Below are positions 8,597 through 17,113 of a stretch of 48,458 bases of DNA, piece after piece. Source of the DNA: an uncultured Clostridium sp. (GTDB lineage: Bacteria > Bacillota > Clostridia > TANB77 > CAG-508). How positions within the stretch are numbered: the first letter of the stretch is position 1; each line of letters opens with the position of its first letter. The notes beneath the pieces were generated by a model. The model did not search any database. It was not told where the DNA came from and worked only from the letters and a program-made list of their open reading frames with translations. The stretch is taken from NCBI GenBank assembly GCA_947574235.1, contig CANPIU010000009.1, positions 1 through 48,458 of the forward strand, read 5' to 3'. Both the position numbers and the translations under genes were made by a program.

Positions 8597-8668
8597 TAAA
8601 AAGAATAAAACAACTAACGTGTAAACGATTTAAAGTTGTAACCCTAAAGAAATGAAAGGAGTAAAAAA

Positions 8669-9295
8669 ATGGCAAGATATAAAGACGAACAATGTCGTAG
8701 ATGCCGTAGAGAAGGACAAAAATTGTTCTTAAAAGGTGAAAGATGTTATACCGATAAATGTAGTATATCAAGAAGAAATTATGCACCAGGACAACATGGA
8801 CAAAAAAGAGCAAAACTTTCTGAATACGGAACACAATTAAGAGAAAAACAAAAAACAAAAGCATATTATGGAGTCGGAGAAAAACAATTTAGAAAATACT
8901 TTGAAATGGCTTCTAATAAAAAAGGAGTAACAGGTGAAAATCTATTACAAATATTAGAAAGCAGATTAGATAATGTTGTTTATAGATTAGGATTTGGAAC
9001 TTCAAGAGCGCAAGCTAGACAATTTGTAAACCATGCACAATTCGAAGTAAATGGTAAAAAAGTTGATATTCCATCTTATTTAGTAAAAGCAGGAGATATT
9101 ATCACAGTAAGAGAAAGCAAAAAAGATAATGCTACTATCAAAATAAATGTAGAAGAATCAAGTAAAAGACCAGTACCAGCATGGTTAGAGAAAAATACCG
9201 AAAAGCTAACTGGTAAAGTTATTAGATTAGCAGCTAGAGAAGATGTTGATATTCCAATCGAAGAACATTTAATAGTAGAGCTTTACTCAAAATAA
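8669..9295 (+). CDS. rpsD: 30S ribosomal protein S4 (zinc form)
   Basis: The protein has 208 residues. The N-terminus has four cysteines (CRRC, then C-x4-C around CYTDKC), so it is the zinc-containing S4. The S4 RNA-binding domain follows ([13 protein letters not shown], then [21 protein letters not shown]). S4 starts 16S assembly and influences decoding accuracy. The ATG follows AAAGGAG. It keeps the usual place between rpsK and rpoA. Confidence 0.98.
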   Translation: MARYKDEQCRRCRREGQKLFLKGERCYTDKCSISRRNYAPGQHGQKRAKLSEYGTQLREKQKTKAYYGVGEKQFRKYFEMASNKKGVTGENLLQILESRLDNVVYRLGFGTSRAQARQFVNHAQFEVNGKKVDIPSYLVKAGDIITVRESKKDNATIKINVEESSKRPVPAWLEKNTEKLTGKVIRLAAREDVDIPIEEHLIVELYSK

Positions 9296-9327
9296 TAACA
9301 GTAAAAAGTAAAGAAAAAGATTTAATC

Positions 9328-9377
9328 AAAACTTTTAAAATTTTACTTAGGAAACCTGGGAAGGTTTTAAAAAGTTT
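9328..9377 (+). promoter_or_regulatory. hairpin in the rpsD-rpoA spacer
   Basis: AAACTTTTAAAA pairs with TTTTAAAAAGTTT around a loop with GGAAACCTGGGAAGG. It precedes the rpoA ribosome binding site (TTAGGAGGTAAT) and may be a processing or regulatory stem. There is no T run. Confidence 0.35.
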
Positions 9378-9410
9378 GGGAAAAATATTCCTAAAATTTA
9401 GGAGGTAATA

Positions 9411-10358
9411 ATGATAGAATTTGAAAAGCCAAATATTGAATGTCTAGAGGTTGATGATACAAATAATTATGCAAAATTTGTGTGTGAACCATTAGAAAGA
9501 GGTTATGGAGTAACAATAGGAAATTCTTTAAGAAGAATTTTACTTTCATCACTTCCAGGATGTAGTATAACAGGAGTAAAAATAGATGGTGTACTACATG
9601 AATTTTCTACCATACCAAACATTGTAGAAGATGTACCTGAAATTATTGTTAATCTAAAAAATGTTAGACTAAAATTTGATGAAAACGAAGAAAAAGTTTT
9701 AAGAATTGATGTTAAGGGGGAAGGAGAAGTTACAGCAGCAGACATCATTACAGATGGAACCGTTGAAATCTTGAACCCAGAATTACATATAGCAACCATT
9801 TCTGAAGGTGGAAGCTTAAAAATGGAAATGACAGCAGATAAAGGAAGAGGATACAATTCAGCAGAAAAAAATAAAAAACCAAATCAAGATATATCAGTAC
9901 TTCCAATTGATTCTATCTACACACCAGTAAAAAAAGTCAACTATCAAGTAGAAAATACTAGAGTAGGGCAAATGGTAGACTATGACAAATTAGTAATTGA
10001 AGTATGGACAGATGGAAGTTTAAAAGCGCATGAAGCTTTAAGTTTAGCAGCAAAAGTAATGACAGGACATTTAGAATTATTTATTGATTTATCAGAAGCT
10101 ACAAAAAATACGCAAGTTATGATTGAAAAAGAAGAATCAAAGAAAGAAAAAGTATTAGAAATGTCAATAGAAGAATTAGAATTATCTGTTAGATCTTTTA
10201 ACTGTTTAAAAAGAGCAGGAATTGCAACTGTTGAAGACTTAACCAATAAATCTGAAACGGATATGATGAAAGTAAGAAATCTAGGTAAAAAATCATTTGA
10301 TGAAGTAACAGCAAAATTACATTCATTAGGATTAGACTTTGCTTCAGAAGATGAGTAA
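9411..10358 (+). CDS. rpoA: DNA-directed RNA polymerase subunit alpha
   Basis: The protein has 315 residues. The N-terminal dimerisation domain includes [22 protein letters not shown]. The C-terminal DNA- and activator-binding domain (from about residue 245) includes [12 protein letters not shown] and [10 protein letters not shown]. Alpha nucleates RNA polymerase assembly. The ATG follows AGGAGGTAAT. Gene order rpsD-rpoA-rplQ is canonical. Confidence 0.98.
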   Translation: MIEFEKPNIECLEVDDTNNYAKFVCEPLERGYGVTIGNSLRRILLSSLPGCSITGVKIDGVLHEFSTIPNIVEDVPEIIVNLKNVRLKFDENEEKVLRIDVKGEGEVTAADIITDGTVEILNPELHIATISEGGSLKMEMTADKGRGYNSAEKNKKPNQDISVLPIDSIYTPVKKVNYQVENTRVGQMVDYDKLVIEVWTDGSLKAHEALSLAAKVMTGHLELFIDLSEATKNTQVMIEKEESKKEKVLEMSIEELELSVRSFNCLKRAGIATVEDLTNKSETDMMKVRNLGKKSFDEVTAKLHSLGLDFASEDE

Positions 10359-10388
10359 ACAAACAAGTTATAAAGGAAGGTGAAAAAA

Positions 10389-10916
10389 TTGGCTACAAAT
10401 AGAAAGTTAGGAAGAACAACAGACATAAGAATGGCAATGTTAAAAACATTAACAACCGATTTAATCATGCATGGAAAAGTAGAAACAACATTAGCTAGAG
10501 CAAAAGAAGTAAAAGCCATTGCTGACAGCATTATTTCACTTGCTATCAAAGAAAAAGACAATTTCGAAATGGTAGAAGTAAAAGTAATCAAAGCTAAATT
10601 AGATGCAAAAGGAAACAAAGAAACCGAATTAGTAAAAAGCAAAAATGGTAAAGAATACTTAAAAGTAGTAAAAGAAGAAACGACAGAAAAAAGACAAAAA
10701 GACATGCCAAGTAGATTAAATGCAAGAAGAAAAATCATGAGAAAAGTAAACAAAGTAAAAGATAGCGAAGGAAATAATATTGACTTACCATCAAAATTAT
10801 TCAACGAAATTGCTCCAAAATACGCAGGTAAAAATGTAGGAGGATATACACGTATCATCAAAGCAGGACCAAGACGTGGAGACGGAGCAGAAGTTGCCAT
10901 CTTGCAACTTATCTAA
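10389..10916 (+). CDS. rplQ: 50S ribosomal protein L17 with a central insertion
   Basis: The protein has 175 residues, whereas L17 is commonly 115-130. The normal N-terminus (ATNRKLGRTTDIRMAML, then ARAKEVKAIADSIISLA) and C-terminus (LPSKLFNEIAPKYAGKNVGGYTRI-type, then GDGAEVAILQL) are present. A lysine- and glutamate-rich insert of roughly 45 residues lies between about 60 and 105. I prefer the TTG at 10389, six bases after AGGAAGGTGA, over a GTG at 10380 that overlaps this binding site. It is the last gene of the operon. Confidence 0.95.
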   Translation: MATNRKLGRTTDIRMAMLKTLTTDLIMHGKVETTLARAKEVKAIADSIISLAIKEKDNFEMVEVKVIKAKLDAKGNKETELVKSKNGKEYLKVVKEETTEKRQKDMPSRLNARRKIMRKVNKVKDSEGNNIDLPSKLFNEIAPKYAGKNVGGYTRIIKAGPRRGDGAEVAILQLI

Positions 10917-10923
10917 ATAAAGA

Positions 10924-10957
10924 AAGCTTACCAAACTTAAAAATGGCAGGCTTTTTT
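10924..10957 (+). terminator. terminator after rplQ
   Basis: AAGCTTACCA pairs with TGGCAGGCTT (one mismatch, one wobble) and a T run follows. Between it and 11038 I see no further gene. Confidence 0.75.
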
Positions 10958-11037
10958 ATTTTTTGTGCATAATAGAGGACAGGTACCGAAGTAACCAAAC
11001 GAACTTTTTGGGAGATAGGAAAGAGGAAGAAGAGTAT

Positions 11038-11289
11038 TTAATTAGCAATGTTTTGAAATAAATCTAAAATAGATACTTTAAGTGCCGTAGCAAAGCCAAA
11101 TACTTCAAAATCAGCGATAAATTTTTTTCCATTTTCTAATTTTGAAATGTCAGAACGACTAATTTGATATCCCATAACTTGCATTCTAGCACATAATTCT
11201 TCTTGGGTAATTTTGTTCTCTTTCCTAATTTTTTTTATGTTTTTCCCTGTGATATTAAAATTATCATTGAATTTTTTATTTTTTTGCAT
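11038..11289 (-). CDS. XRE family transcriptional regulator
   Basis: The 83-residue protein is little more than one helix-turn-helix domain: IKKIRKENKITQEELCARM, then ISRSDISKLENGKK. Single-domain XRE proteins usually repress their own promoter and a neighbour. The start follows TAGGAGGAAATT on the minus strand. It is transcribed away from the pilin-like gene, and the shared 145-base spacer holds two palindromes with the same half site, the likely operators. The ligand or signal is unknown. Confidence 0.85.
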   Translation of the reverse strand: MQKNKKFNDNFNITGKNIKKIRKENKITQEELCARMQVMGYQISRSDISKLENGKKFIADFEVFGFATALKVSILDLFQNIAN

Positions 11290-11301
11290 AATTTCCTCCT
11301 A

Positions 11302-11328
11302 AAAAATGTTCTTTTTTAGAACATTTTT
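11302..11328. promoter_or_regulatory. palindromic operator 1
   Basis: A perfect inverted repeat: AAAAATGTTCT, five T, AGAACATTTTT. It lies just upstream of the XRE ribosome binding site. It shares the half site GTTCT/AGAAC with the palindrome at 11358-11376. Confidence 0.7.
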
Positions 11329-11329
11329 A

Positions 11330-11376
11330 TTGATTTTATAATAAAATGATGCTATAATTGTTCTATAATAGAACAA
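11330..11376 (+). promoter_or_regulatory. promoter of the pilin-like gene with overlapping operator 2
   Basis: TTGATT (11330-11335) and TATAAT (11353-11358) are 17 bases apart. A perfect palindrome, TTGTTCTAT-A-ATAGAACAA (11358-11376), overlaps the transcription start. A bound repressor would block polymerase. Confidence 0.75.
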
Positions 11377-11433
11377 AAGGTAAACTAATAAATTAAGGTA
11401 GTATTAAAAAGAAAAGTGTGGAAGGGGAAACAA

Positions 11434-13298
11434 ATGAAAAGAAAAATTGTAAAAAATCAAACAAATACGAGAGGAATTACATTAATAGCTTTAATTATAA
11501 CTGTAATAGTCTTGCTAATACTTGCTGGGATAACAATTGCAACTTTAACAGGAGAAAATGGAATTTTAAAGAAAGCAATAAAAGCAAAACAAAATTCGAC
11601 AATTGAAAACTATAAAGAAGAAATAAAATTAGAAATAATAGATGAGCAGGCACAAAGAAAGCTTCAAGAAAGTAAAGCTGTGTTTATAGTAACTTTAAAA
11701 GAGAGATTAGAAAATAAAGACTGGATAAAGGAAATTATTATGTGTGATGATAATTTTGAGGTTCAGGAAGATAAAACAAAAAATACAAAAATAATAGTAA
11801 ATACAGTTGATAATTATCAGATAACAATAGATATAGATAATGATAAAATATTAGCAACTATTAAAGAAGGTATAGACTTAGATGTAGAAGTCATAACAAT
11901 TAAATATAACGCGAATTTTGGAAATGCAGAAGATGTAGTACATAAATTAAATAAAGGGGCTATTTTTAGTTTTTGGGAAAATACATATACAAGAATTGGT
12001 TATAGTTTTGATGGTTGGTGTGAAGATAAATATGGAAATGGAAAAAGATATTTTCCAGGAGACAAAATAACAATTACAAAGGAAACTACGTTTTATGCTA
12101 TATGGACTGAAAGAATAGAAGAAAGCATACTAAAGGGAATAGAAAAAATCAAAGAAAGTGGAAACCAAACTATAAAGGTAAATGGAAGAAATTATAATAT
12201 GAACATATATTATTATAATGGAAATCAAATTTGGAATGAAAACAAAACTTTTGGGAGTATTAGTGATGTAGCTACTGCTAGTACAGAAGCAAAGAATATG
12301 GTGGTTGTAAAAGTAGATGGCGATTTAGAAATTGCAAATAATGTGACAATACAACCATATCATAATAATTATGGAGGACCTAAAGGATTTCTTATATATT
12401 GCACAGGAAGATTAACTAATAATGGAAAAATTATAAATAATTATGGTGCAAAAGCGACAGGAGAAGATGTATATTTATGGAAAAATAATTCTGGAAATTA
12501 TGAATTTGTACCAGCAATTGGAGGAACTCGGTGGAGAGGGAGGAGAGCTCTTCTCAAAACATACATTTATAAATGGAAATCAAGGGACAAATGCTAATGT
12601 GGCTACAACAACTTCAGGTTCAGGAATAAAAAGAGCAACAGCTGGAGGAGGACGGAGGAGGAATAGGAGTAGCAAACGCTGAATCATCACAAAAAGGTTC
12701 TAGAGGAGGTACAGGTACTTCTTATGGAGCAGGAGGAGGAGGAGGAGGTACAGCTAGACATTCTAATGCGTATCAAGCATTTCCGATTAATGCTAATACA
12801 GTGATGGGAGGAAATGGAGCAATTCATGATGGATCATATGATATATTTCGTTGTGCTACTGGAGGAGGAGCTGGTTGTAATCCAGGTGAAGGAATAAAAT
12901 CGCGAGATGCAATTTCTTGTAATAATGGAAATATAGGAACAGGTGGGCTTTTAGTTATATATGCTAAAGATTTAAATATAGGCACAGGTGCATCCTTTGT
13001 TTCAATTGGACAAAAAGGAGGAGATGCAGTAGCAAAACAAGGAGATAATACATCAACTCGTGGATCAGCTTCAGCAGGAGGTGCAGGTTCAGGAGGAGGT
13101 TCTATAAATATTTTTATAGAAAATATAACAATACCACAAAATACAACAATTTCTTCTTACATAAATGTTTCAGGAGGAGAAGGCGGAATAGGTAGTGGAG
13201 GAAATTGGAATGCAATAGGAGGAAGAGGTGGAACAGGAAGTGCTAATATAGGATATATAAATACAGGAGATTATAAACCTTATTTTAGTAATAATTAA
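11434..13298 (+). CDS. pilin-like glycine-rich surface protein, needs two +1 shifts at CGG
   Basis: The joined protein has about 620 residues. It starts with a prepilin-type leader (GITLIALIITVIVLLILAGI) followed by TGENGILKKA. A Listeria-Bacteroides (InlB B) type repeat follows near residues 160-225 (NKGAIFSFW, then GYSFDGWCEDKYGNG, then TTFYAIW). The C-terminal half is a glycine-rich domain (GGAGSGGGS). Reading breaks at CGG 12529 and CGG 12653. Omitting the C each time gives GGT and GGA and one continuous glycine-rich protein up to TAA at 13298. Two independent breaks of the same kind argue against random decay. Start ATG 11434 follows GAAGGGG. The upstream operator suggests control by the XRE protein. 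It is likely exported and cell-surface exposed, but its function is unknown. Confidence 0.75.
12529..12532 (+). other. CGG +1 shift site 1 (CGGT read as Gly)
   Basis: In the frame from 11434 the codons are ACT CGG TGG. Skipping the C gives ACT GGT GGA and enters the frame that continues to 12652. Without the shift the frame runs about 22 more codons of non-glycine-rich sequence to TAA at 12597. Confidence 0.8.
12653..12656 (+). other. CGG +1 shift site 2 (CGGA read as Gly)
   Basis: The codons are GGA CGG AGG. Skipping the C gives GGA GGA GGA in the middle of a poly-glycine run and the frame that ends at 13298. Without the shift a TGA follows soon, at 12680-12682. Confidence 0.8.
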
Positions 13299-13362
13299 TT
13301 TATATAGAAAAATCACAAATTGAATAATATATCATATAATAGAACCATAGGAGGCTAGAACA

Positions 13363-13713
13363 ATGGAATTTATCATAAATACCATTTTTTGGACACTTGC
13401 CATCTATGGTTTTTTTGAAATTGTAAAAACAATTATTAACTTATTTACATACACAAACTTTCAGTCAGATGGAATTTATTTAATCATAGCCGTAAAAAAT
13501 CAAGAAGAAAAAGTAGAAGGATTTTTACGCTCAAGTCTATTTAAAATATTGTATGGAAAAGAAGATTATTTAAAAAATATCATAGTTGCAGATTTAAAAT
13601 CAGAAGACAGAACCAAAGAAATTGCTAAAAAAATGGAAGCAGAATATGAATGTTTAAAAGTGACAACCTGGAAAGAATGCAAAGACATTATAGATAACGT
13701 AAATGAAACATAA
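13363..13713 (+). CDS. small membrane-anchored protein, glycosyltransferase-like fold suspected
   Basis: The protein has 116 residues. One N-terminal membrane segment (INTIFWTLAIYGFFEIVKTIINLF) is followed by a cytoplasmic alpha/beta stretch (YLIIAVKNQEEKVEGFLRS, then NIIVADLKSEDRTKEIAKKM), which resembles the first strands of family 2 glycosyltransferases, but it lacks a full catalytic domain. The ATG follows TAGGAGG. It lies just before recD2. I do not recognise a specific function. Confidence 0.6.
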   Translation: MEFIINTIFWTLAIYGFFEIVKTIINLFTYTNFQSDGIYLIIAVKNQEEKVEGFLRSSLFKILYGKEDYLKNIIVADLKSEDRTKEIAKKMEAEYECLKVTTWKECKDIIDNVNET

Positions 13714-13723
13714 CCAACCTGGA

Positions 13724-13755
13724 TGTCCACTTTAGGGACTGTCCCAGAAAGTCCC
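13724..13755. repeat. degenerate REP-like repeat
   Basis: TGTCCACTTTAGGGACTG then TCCCAGAAAGTCCC resembles one arm of the perfect inverted repeat at 30505-30568 (TGTCCATTTTAGTGCCTG then TCCCAGAAAGGGA). It contains a small GGGAC-T-GTCCC hairpin. It lies in the spacer before recD2. Confidence 0.5.
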
Positions 13756-13836
13756 TCTCTCAGAAAGACCCTCAAAAAACCACTTGAAAAGATAGGAATT
13801 CTATGATAAACTTGTATTTACAAAAGGAGAGTGTAA

Positions 13837-16069
13837 ATGGAAATCACAGGAGAGATACAAGCGATTATTTATAGAAATGAAGTAAATAGTTATACAATTG
13901 CAGAGTTTGAAACAGAGGAGGAAGTTACAACTGTGGTGGGGTATCTTCCTTTCATAAATGAAGGAGATACTTTAAAACTAATAGGAAAGTTTGTTGAACA
14001 TAAAGAGTATGGTAGACAATTTAAGATTGATACGTTTGAAAAGATGATGCCACAAACAGTAGAGGCCTTGGAGAGATATTTAGCAAATGGAAAGATTAAG
14101 GGGATAGGCGAGGCTTTGGCAAAAAGAATTGTGAAAAATTTTGGGGAGGAAACCATACATATTTTTAAGTATGAACCTAAAAGATTAGCAGAAGTGAAAG
14201 GAATTTCGGAAAGTAGAGCTATTGAGATAGCAGAGGCTTTTATGCAAAATTGGGAGGTTTGGCAAATTGTAGGTTTTTTGGAGCGATTTGGAATCGGTGC
14301 AGAACATGCTAAAAAGGTTTTTGACTTGTTGGGAACAAATGCAATTGAACAAATTGAAGCAAATCCATATTTGTTGATTGATATTACGAGAGGTGTGGAT
14401 TTTAAACAAGTTGATAAAATGGCATTAAATTTAGGGATGAACTATGATAATGATAAGAGAGTAACAAGTGGAATTAAGTATGGCTTAATTAGAAGCACTT
14501 ATAATGGACATACTTGTGTGTTAAAAGATAATTTGGTGGAATTTGTAATCAAGCTTTTGGACGTATCAACTGAAAACGTAGAAGATGGCTTGATTAATTT
14601 GAGGGTAAAAAATGAAATTGTAGTAGAAGATAGAGAGGGAGAAGATTTTATTTATTTAACTAACTTCTTCGACAGCGAGGCAGAGATTGCAATTAGAATA
14701 GGCCGTTTGCAAGTGGCTAAAAATGTAAAACAAGTGGATAACATAGAAAAAGAACTAAAAAAACTAGAAGAAATGGCGAAAATAGAATTATCTGAAAAAC
14801 AAAAAGAAGCAATAAAATTAATCAATGAAAATAATGTCACAATCATAACAGGTGGACCAGGTACAGGAAAAACTACTATCATAAAAACGATTATAGATAT
14901 TTATGAAGAAAAAGGAAAAAAGGTAGTGCTTTGTGCACCAACAGGAAGAGCAGCCAAACGAATGACTGAAACGACAGGAAAAGAGGCATCTACTTTGCAT
15001 CGATTATTAGAAATAGGAAAAATTGATGAGGATAGTTTATACAAAAATACTTCTAATTATGAAGGAGCACCAATTGATGGCGATTTAATTATTGTAGATG
15101 AAATGTCTATGGTAGATATGTTTTTAATGAATTATTTGTTAAAATGTATTTATCAAGGAACGAAACTGGTATTAGTTGGAGATGAGGACCAATTAGCTTC
15201 TGTAGGACCTGGTAGTGTACTTAAAGATTTAATTCACTCAGAACAGGTTGCTACGATCCATTTAGACAAAATTTTTAGACAAGCAGCCAAAAGTAAAATT
15301 GTCTTAAATGCTCATAGGGTAAATCAAGGAGAAAGATTTTTGAAAAAAGGAGAAGACGCTTTAGAAGAGGAAATGCAACAGGACTTCTTTTTTATTCAAG
15401 AAAGTTATCAAGACAAAATGCTAGAAGAAGTAATTTCTTTATGTACAGGAAGGCTGCAAAACTATGGAAATTATGATTTTTTCCAAAATATACAAGTATT
15501 ATCGCCAACCAAAAAAGGAGCTTTGGGGACCAGAGAATTAAACAAAGCCTTGCAAGAAAAGTTAAATCCCAATGTTGACAATTTGCCAGAAAAAGCAAGC
15601 ATGGGGGCGATTTTTAGAGCTGGGGATAGAGTTATGCAAATAAAGAACAACTATGATATCTTTTGGGAAAAAGAAGTGGAAGGCAAAAAGGAAGTAGGAA
15701 GCGGTGTATTCAACGGAGAAATAGGAACCATAACCAAAATAGACGAAATAGAAAAACAAGTAGAAATTAGATTTGATGATGAAAAAGTAGCTTGGTATGA
15801 ATTTTCTGATTTAGACCAAATTGAGCACAGTTATGCCATAACAATTCATAAATCACAACGGAAGTGAATTTGACGTAGTAATCATGGTACTTCCACCAGC
15901 TTCTCCTATGTTACTTACTAGAAATTTATTATATACAGGAATTACTAGAGCCAAAAAGCTTTTAGTAATTGTGGGAATTGACAAAGTAGTTGAAATGATG
16001 ATACAAAATGTTGAAATCAAGAAAAGAAACACAGGTCTAGAATATAAAATGAGACAAGTGAGACAGTAA
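13837..16069 (+). CDS. recD2: RecD2-type DNA helicase, needs one +1 shift at CGG
   Basis: The joined protein has about 743 residues, near the usual RecD2 size. It is a superfamily 1B 5'-to-3' DNA helicase for repair. Helix-hairpin-helix motifs lie near residue 100 (GKIKGIGEALAKRI). Walker A is GGPGTGKTT near 340, motif II DEMSMVD near 422, and motif III GDEDQLASVGPG follows. The last helicase motif reads TIHKSQ-G-SEFD only if the C of CGG at 15859 is skipped; otherwise a TGA comes one codon later and motif VI (LYTGITRAKKLLVIVG) is lost. The ATG at 13837 follows AAGGAGAG. The final residues overlap a REP sequence. Confidence 0.93.
15859..15862 (+). other. CGG +1 shift site 3 in recD2 (CGGA read as Gly)
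   Basis: The codons are TCA CAA CGG AAG TGA. Skipping C gives TCA CAA GGA AGT GAA TTT, the conserved SQGSEF helicase motif. The glycine replaces exactly one residue, so CGGA stands for one Gly. Confidence 0.9.
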
Positions 16070-16095
16070 GGACAGGTCTCATTTGTCTCATTTTA
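16047..16095. repeat. REP copy upstream of the transposase
   Basis: AAAATGAGACAAGTGAGACA, then GTAAGGACAGG, then TCTCATTTGTCTCATTTTA. It is the inverted counterpart of the repeat at 17060-17098 with only a few changes. It overlaps the last codons of recD2 (KMRQVRQ) and may also form a hairpin (TGAGAC/GTCTCA) that ends transcription. Confidence 0.75.
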
Positions 16096-16167
16096 CTGAC
16101 TTAAACTATAAATTCCAACTAAATTGTAAAAAATGTAAAAAATTGTCGAAATATGCGATGAAAAAAA

Positions 16168-16196
16168 TTGCAAAGTTTATGCATTTGTTGTATAAT
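16168..16196 (+). promoter_or_regulatory. promoter of the REP transposase
   Basis: TTGCAA and TATAAT are 17 bases apart. Upstream, at 16144-16162, TGTCGAAATATGCGATGAA closely matches the box at 4151 before the Rpn gene. Confidence 0.7.
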
Positions 16197-16249
16197 GGAA
16201 AATACAATAAATATTATATAATTTAAAAAAATAAAAAGGAGGTGGAAAA

Positions 16250-16999
16250 TTGCCAAGAATAAGTAGAAAATCATTAGAAAATATAGTATGCCATCATATG
16301 GTACAAGGAATTAACAAAGAAAATATCTTTAAAACAAAAGAGGACAAAACAAAGTATTTAACATTATTAAGAAAATATTATTCGAAATTCAAAGTAAATA
16401 TGATAGCCTATTGCATTATGGATAATCATGTACATTTGTTAATGCATACGGAAAAAACGCAAAATATTAGCGAGTTTATGAGGCAAGTTAATTCAATTTA
16501 TGCAATGGATTACAACAGAAGAAAAGATAGAGTTGGATATGTATATCGAAATCGATTTAAGTCAGTTCCCATTATGACAAGGGAGCAAATGTATAAATGC
16601 ATTAAATATATTCATATGAACCCAGTAAAAGCGGGAATAGTAAAGGATGAAGCAAAATATAATTATTCATCTTATAATGATTATTTAAATCAAACAGGTT
16701 TTATCAATGAAAAAGTTTTAGAATTCGTTTTTAGTTCTTCCAAAAATTATATCGAAAAATTCCAGAAGATAGAGTATGAAGATTTAAACTTGGAACAAGA
16801 AAGTGTTAATATAAAGAAAATATATGAAAACTTCTTGGCTCGAGAGGGAATTGAAGCTTCAGAAATGAAAAAAAATAAAATACTACTGGATAAATTCATT
16901 TATTATTTAAATACTAATAGTTATCAATACACAAAGACTGAAATTGCCAAACTCTTACATATAAGTAGAGCTACGTTTTATAGATTAATGCCCCATTAA
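16250..16999 (+). CDS. REP-associated tyrosine transposase (RAYT, Y1 family)
   Basis: The protein has 249 residues. It has the Y1 HUH-type signatures: YCIMDNHVHLLMHTE holds the histidine pair, and RYVYRNRFKS-like and KCIKYIHMNPVKAGIV segments follow, as in the IS200-like transposases that mobilise REP sequences. The C-terminus is helical and ends in a possible helix-turn-helix (TEIAKLLHISRATFYRLM). The start is TTG at 16250 after AAAGGAGGTGG. Inverted REP copies flank it at 16047-16095 and 17060-17098, the classic arrangement. It sits between recD2 and comF, an apparent insertion. Confidence 0.9.
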   Translation: MPRISRKSLENIVCHHMVQGINKENIFKTKEDKTKYLTLLRKYYSKFKVNMIAYCIMDNHVHLLMHTEKTQNISEFMRQVNSIYAMDYNRRKDRVGYVYRNRFKSVPIMTREQMYKCIKYIHMNPVKAGIVKDEAKYNYSSYNDYLNQTGFINEKVLEFVFSSSKNYIEKFQKIEYEDLNLEQESVNIKKIYENFLAREGIEASEMKKNKILLDKFIYYLNTNSYQYTKTEIAKLLHISRATFYRLMPH

Positions 17000-17059
17000 A
17001 AAGCAACAAATGAAACTTGTACACTAGAGAAGTTCTTGCCCTTGTTCCTTTTCTATTAA

Positions 17060-17098
17060 TAAAATGAGACAAATGAGACCTGTCCCTACTGTCTCATG
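17060..17098. repeat. REP copy downstream of the transposase
   Basis: TAAAATGAGACAAATGAGAC, then CTGTCCCTACTGTCTCAT. It is the inverted copy of 16047-16095, and ATGAGAC/GTCTCAT form a stem. Its end abuts the comF ribosome binding site. Confidence 0.75.
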
Positions 17099-17113
17099 GA
17101 AGGAGGAAAATAA

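Noticed and set aside
15859..15862. P-site slippage on a repeated base run, as in classic +1 shifts
   Set aside because: The preceding codons differ and give no consistent pairing one base on, and no stop codon lies in the A site. A-site reading of GGN or four-base reading fits better.
13837..16069. recD2 as a pseudogene
   Set aside because: All helicase motifs on both sides of the break are intact, and the single break has the same form as those in three other genes.
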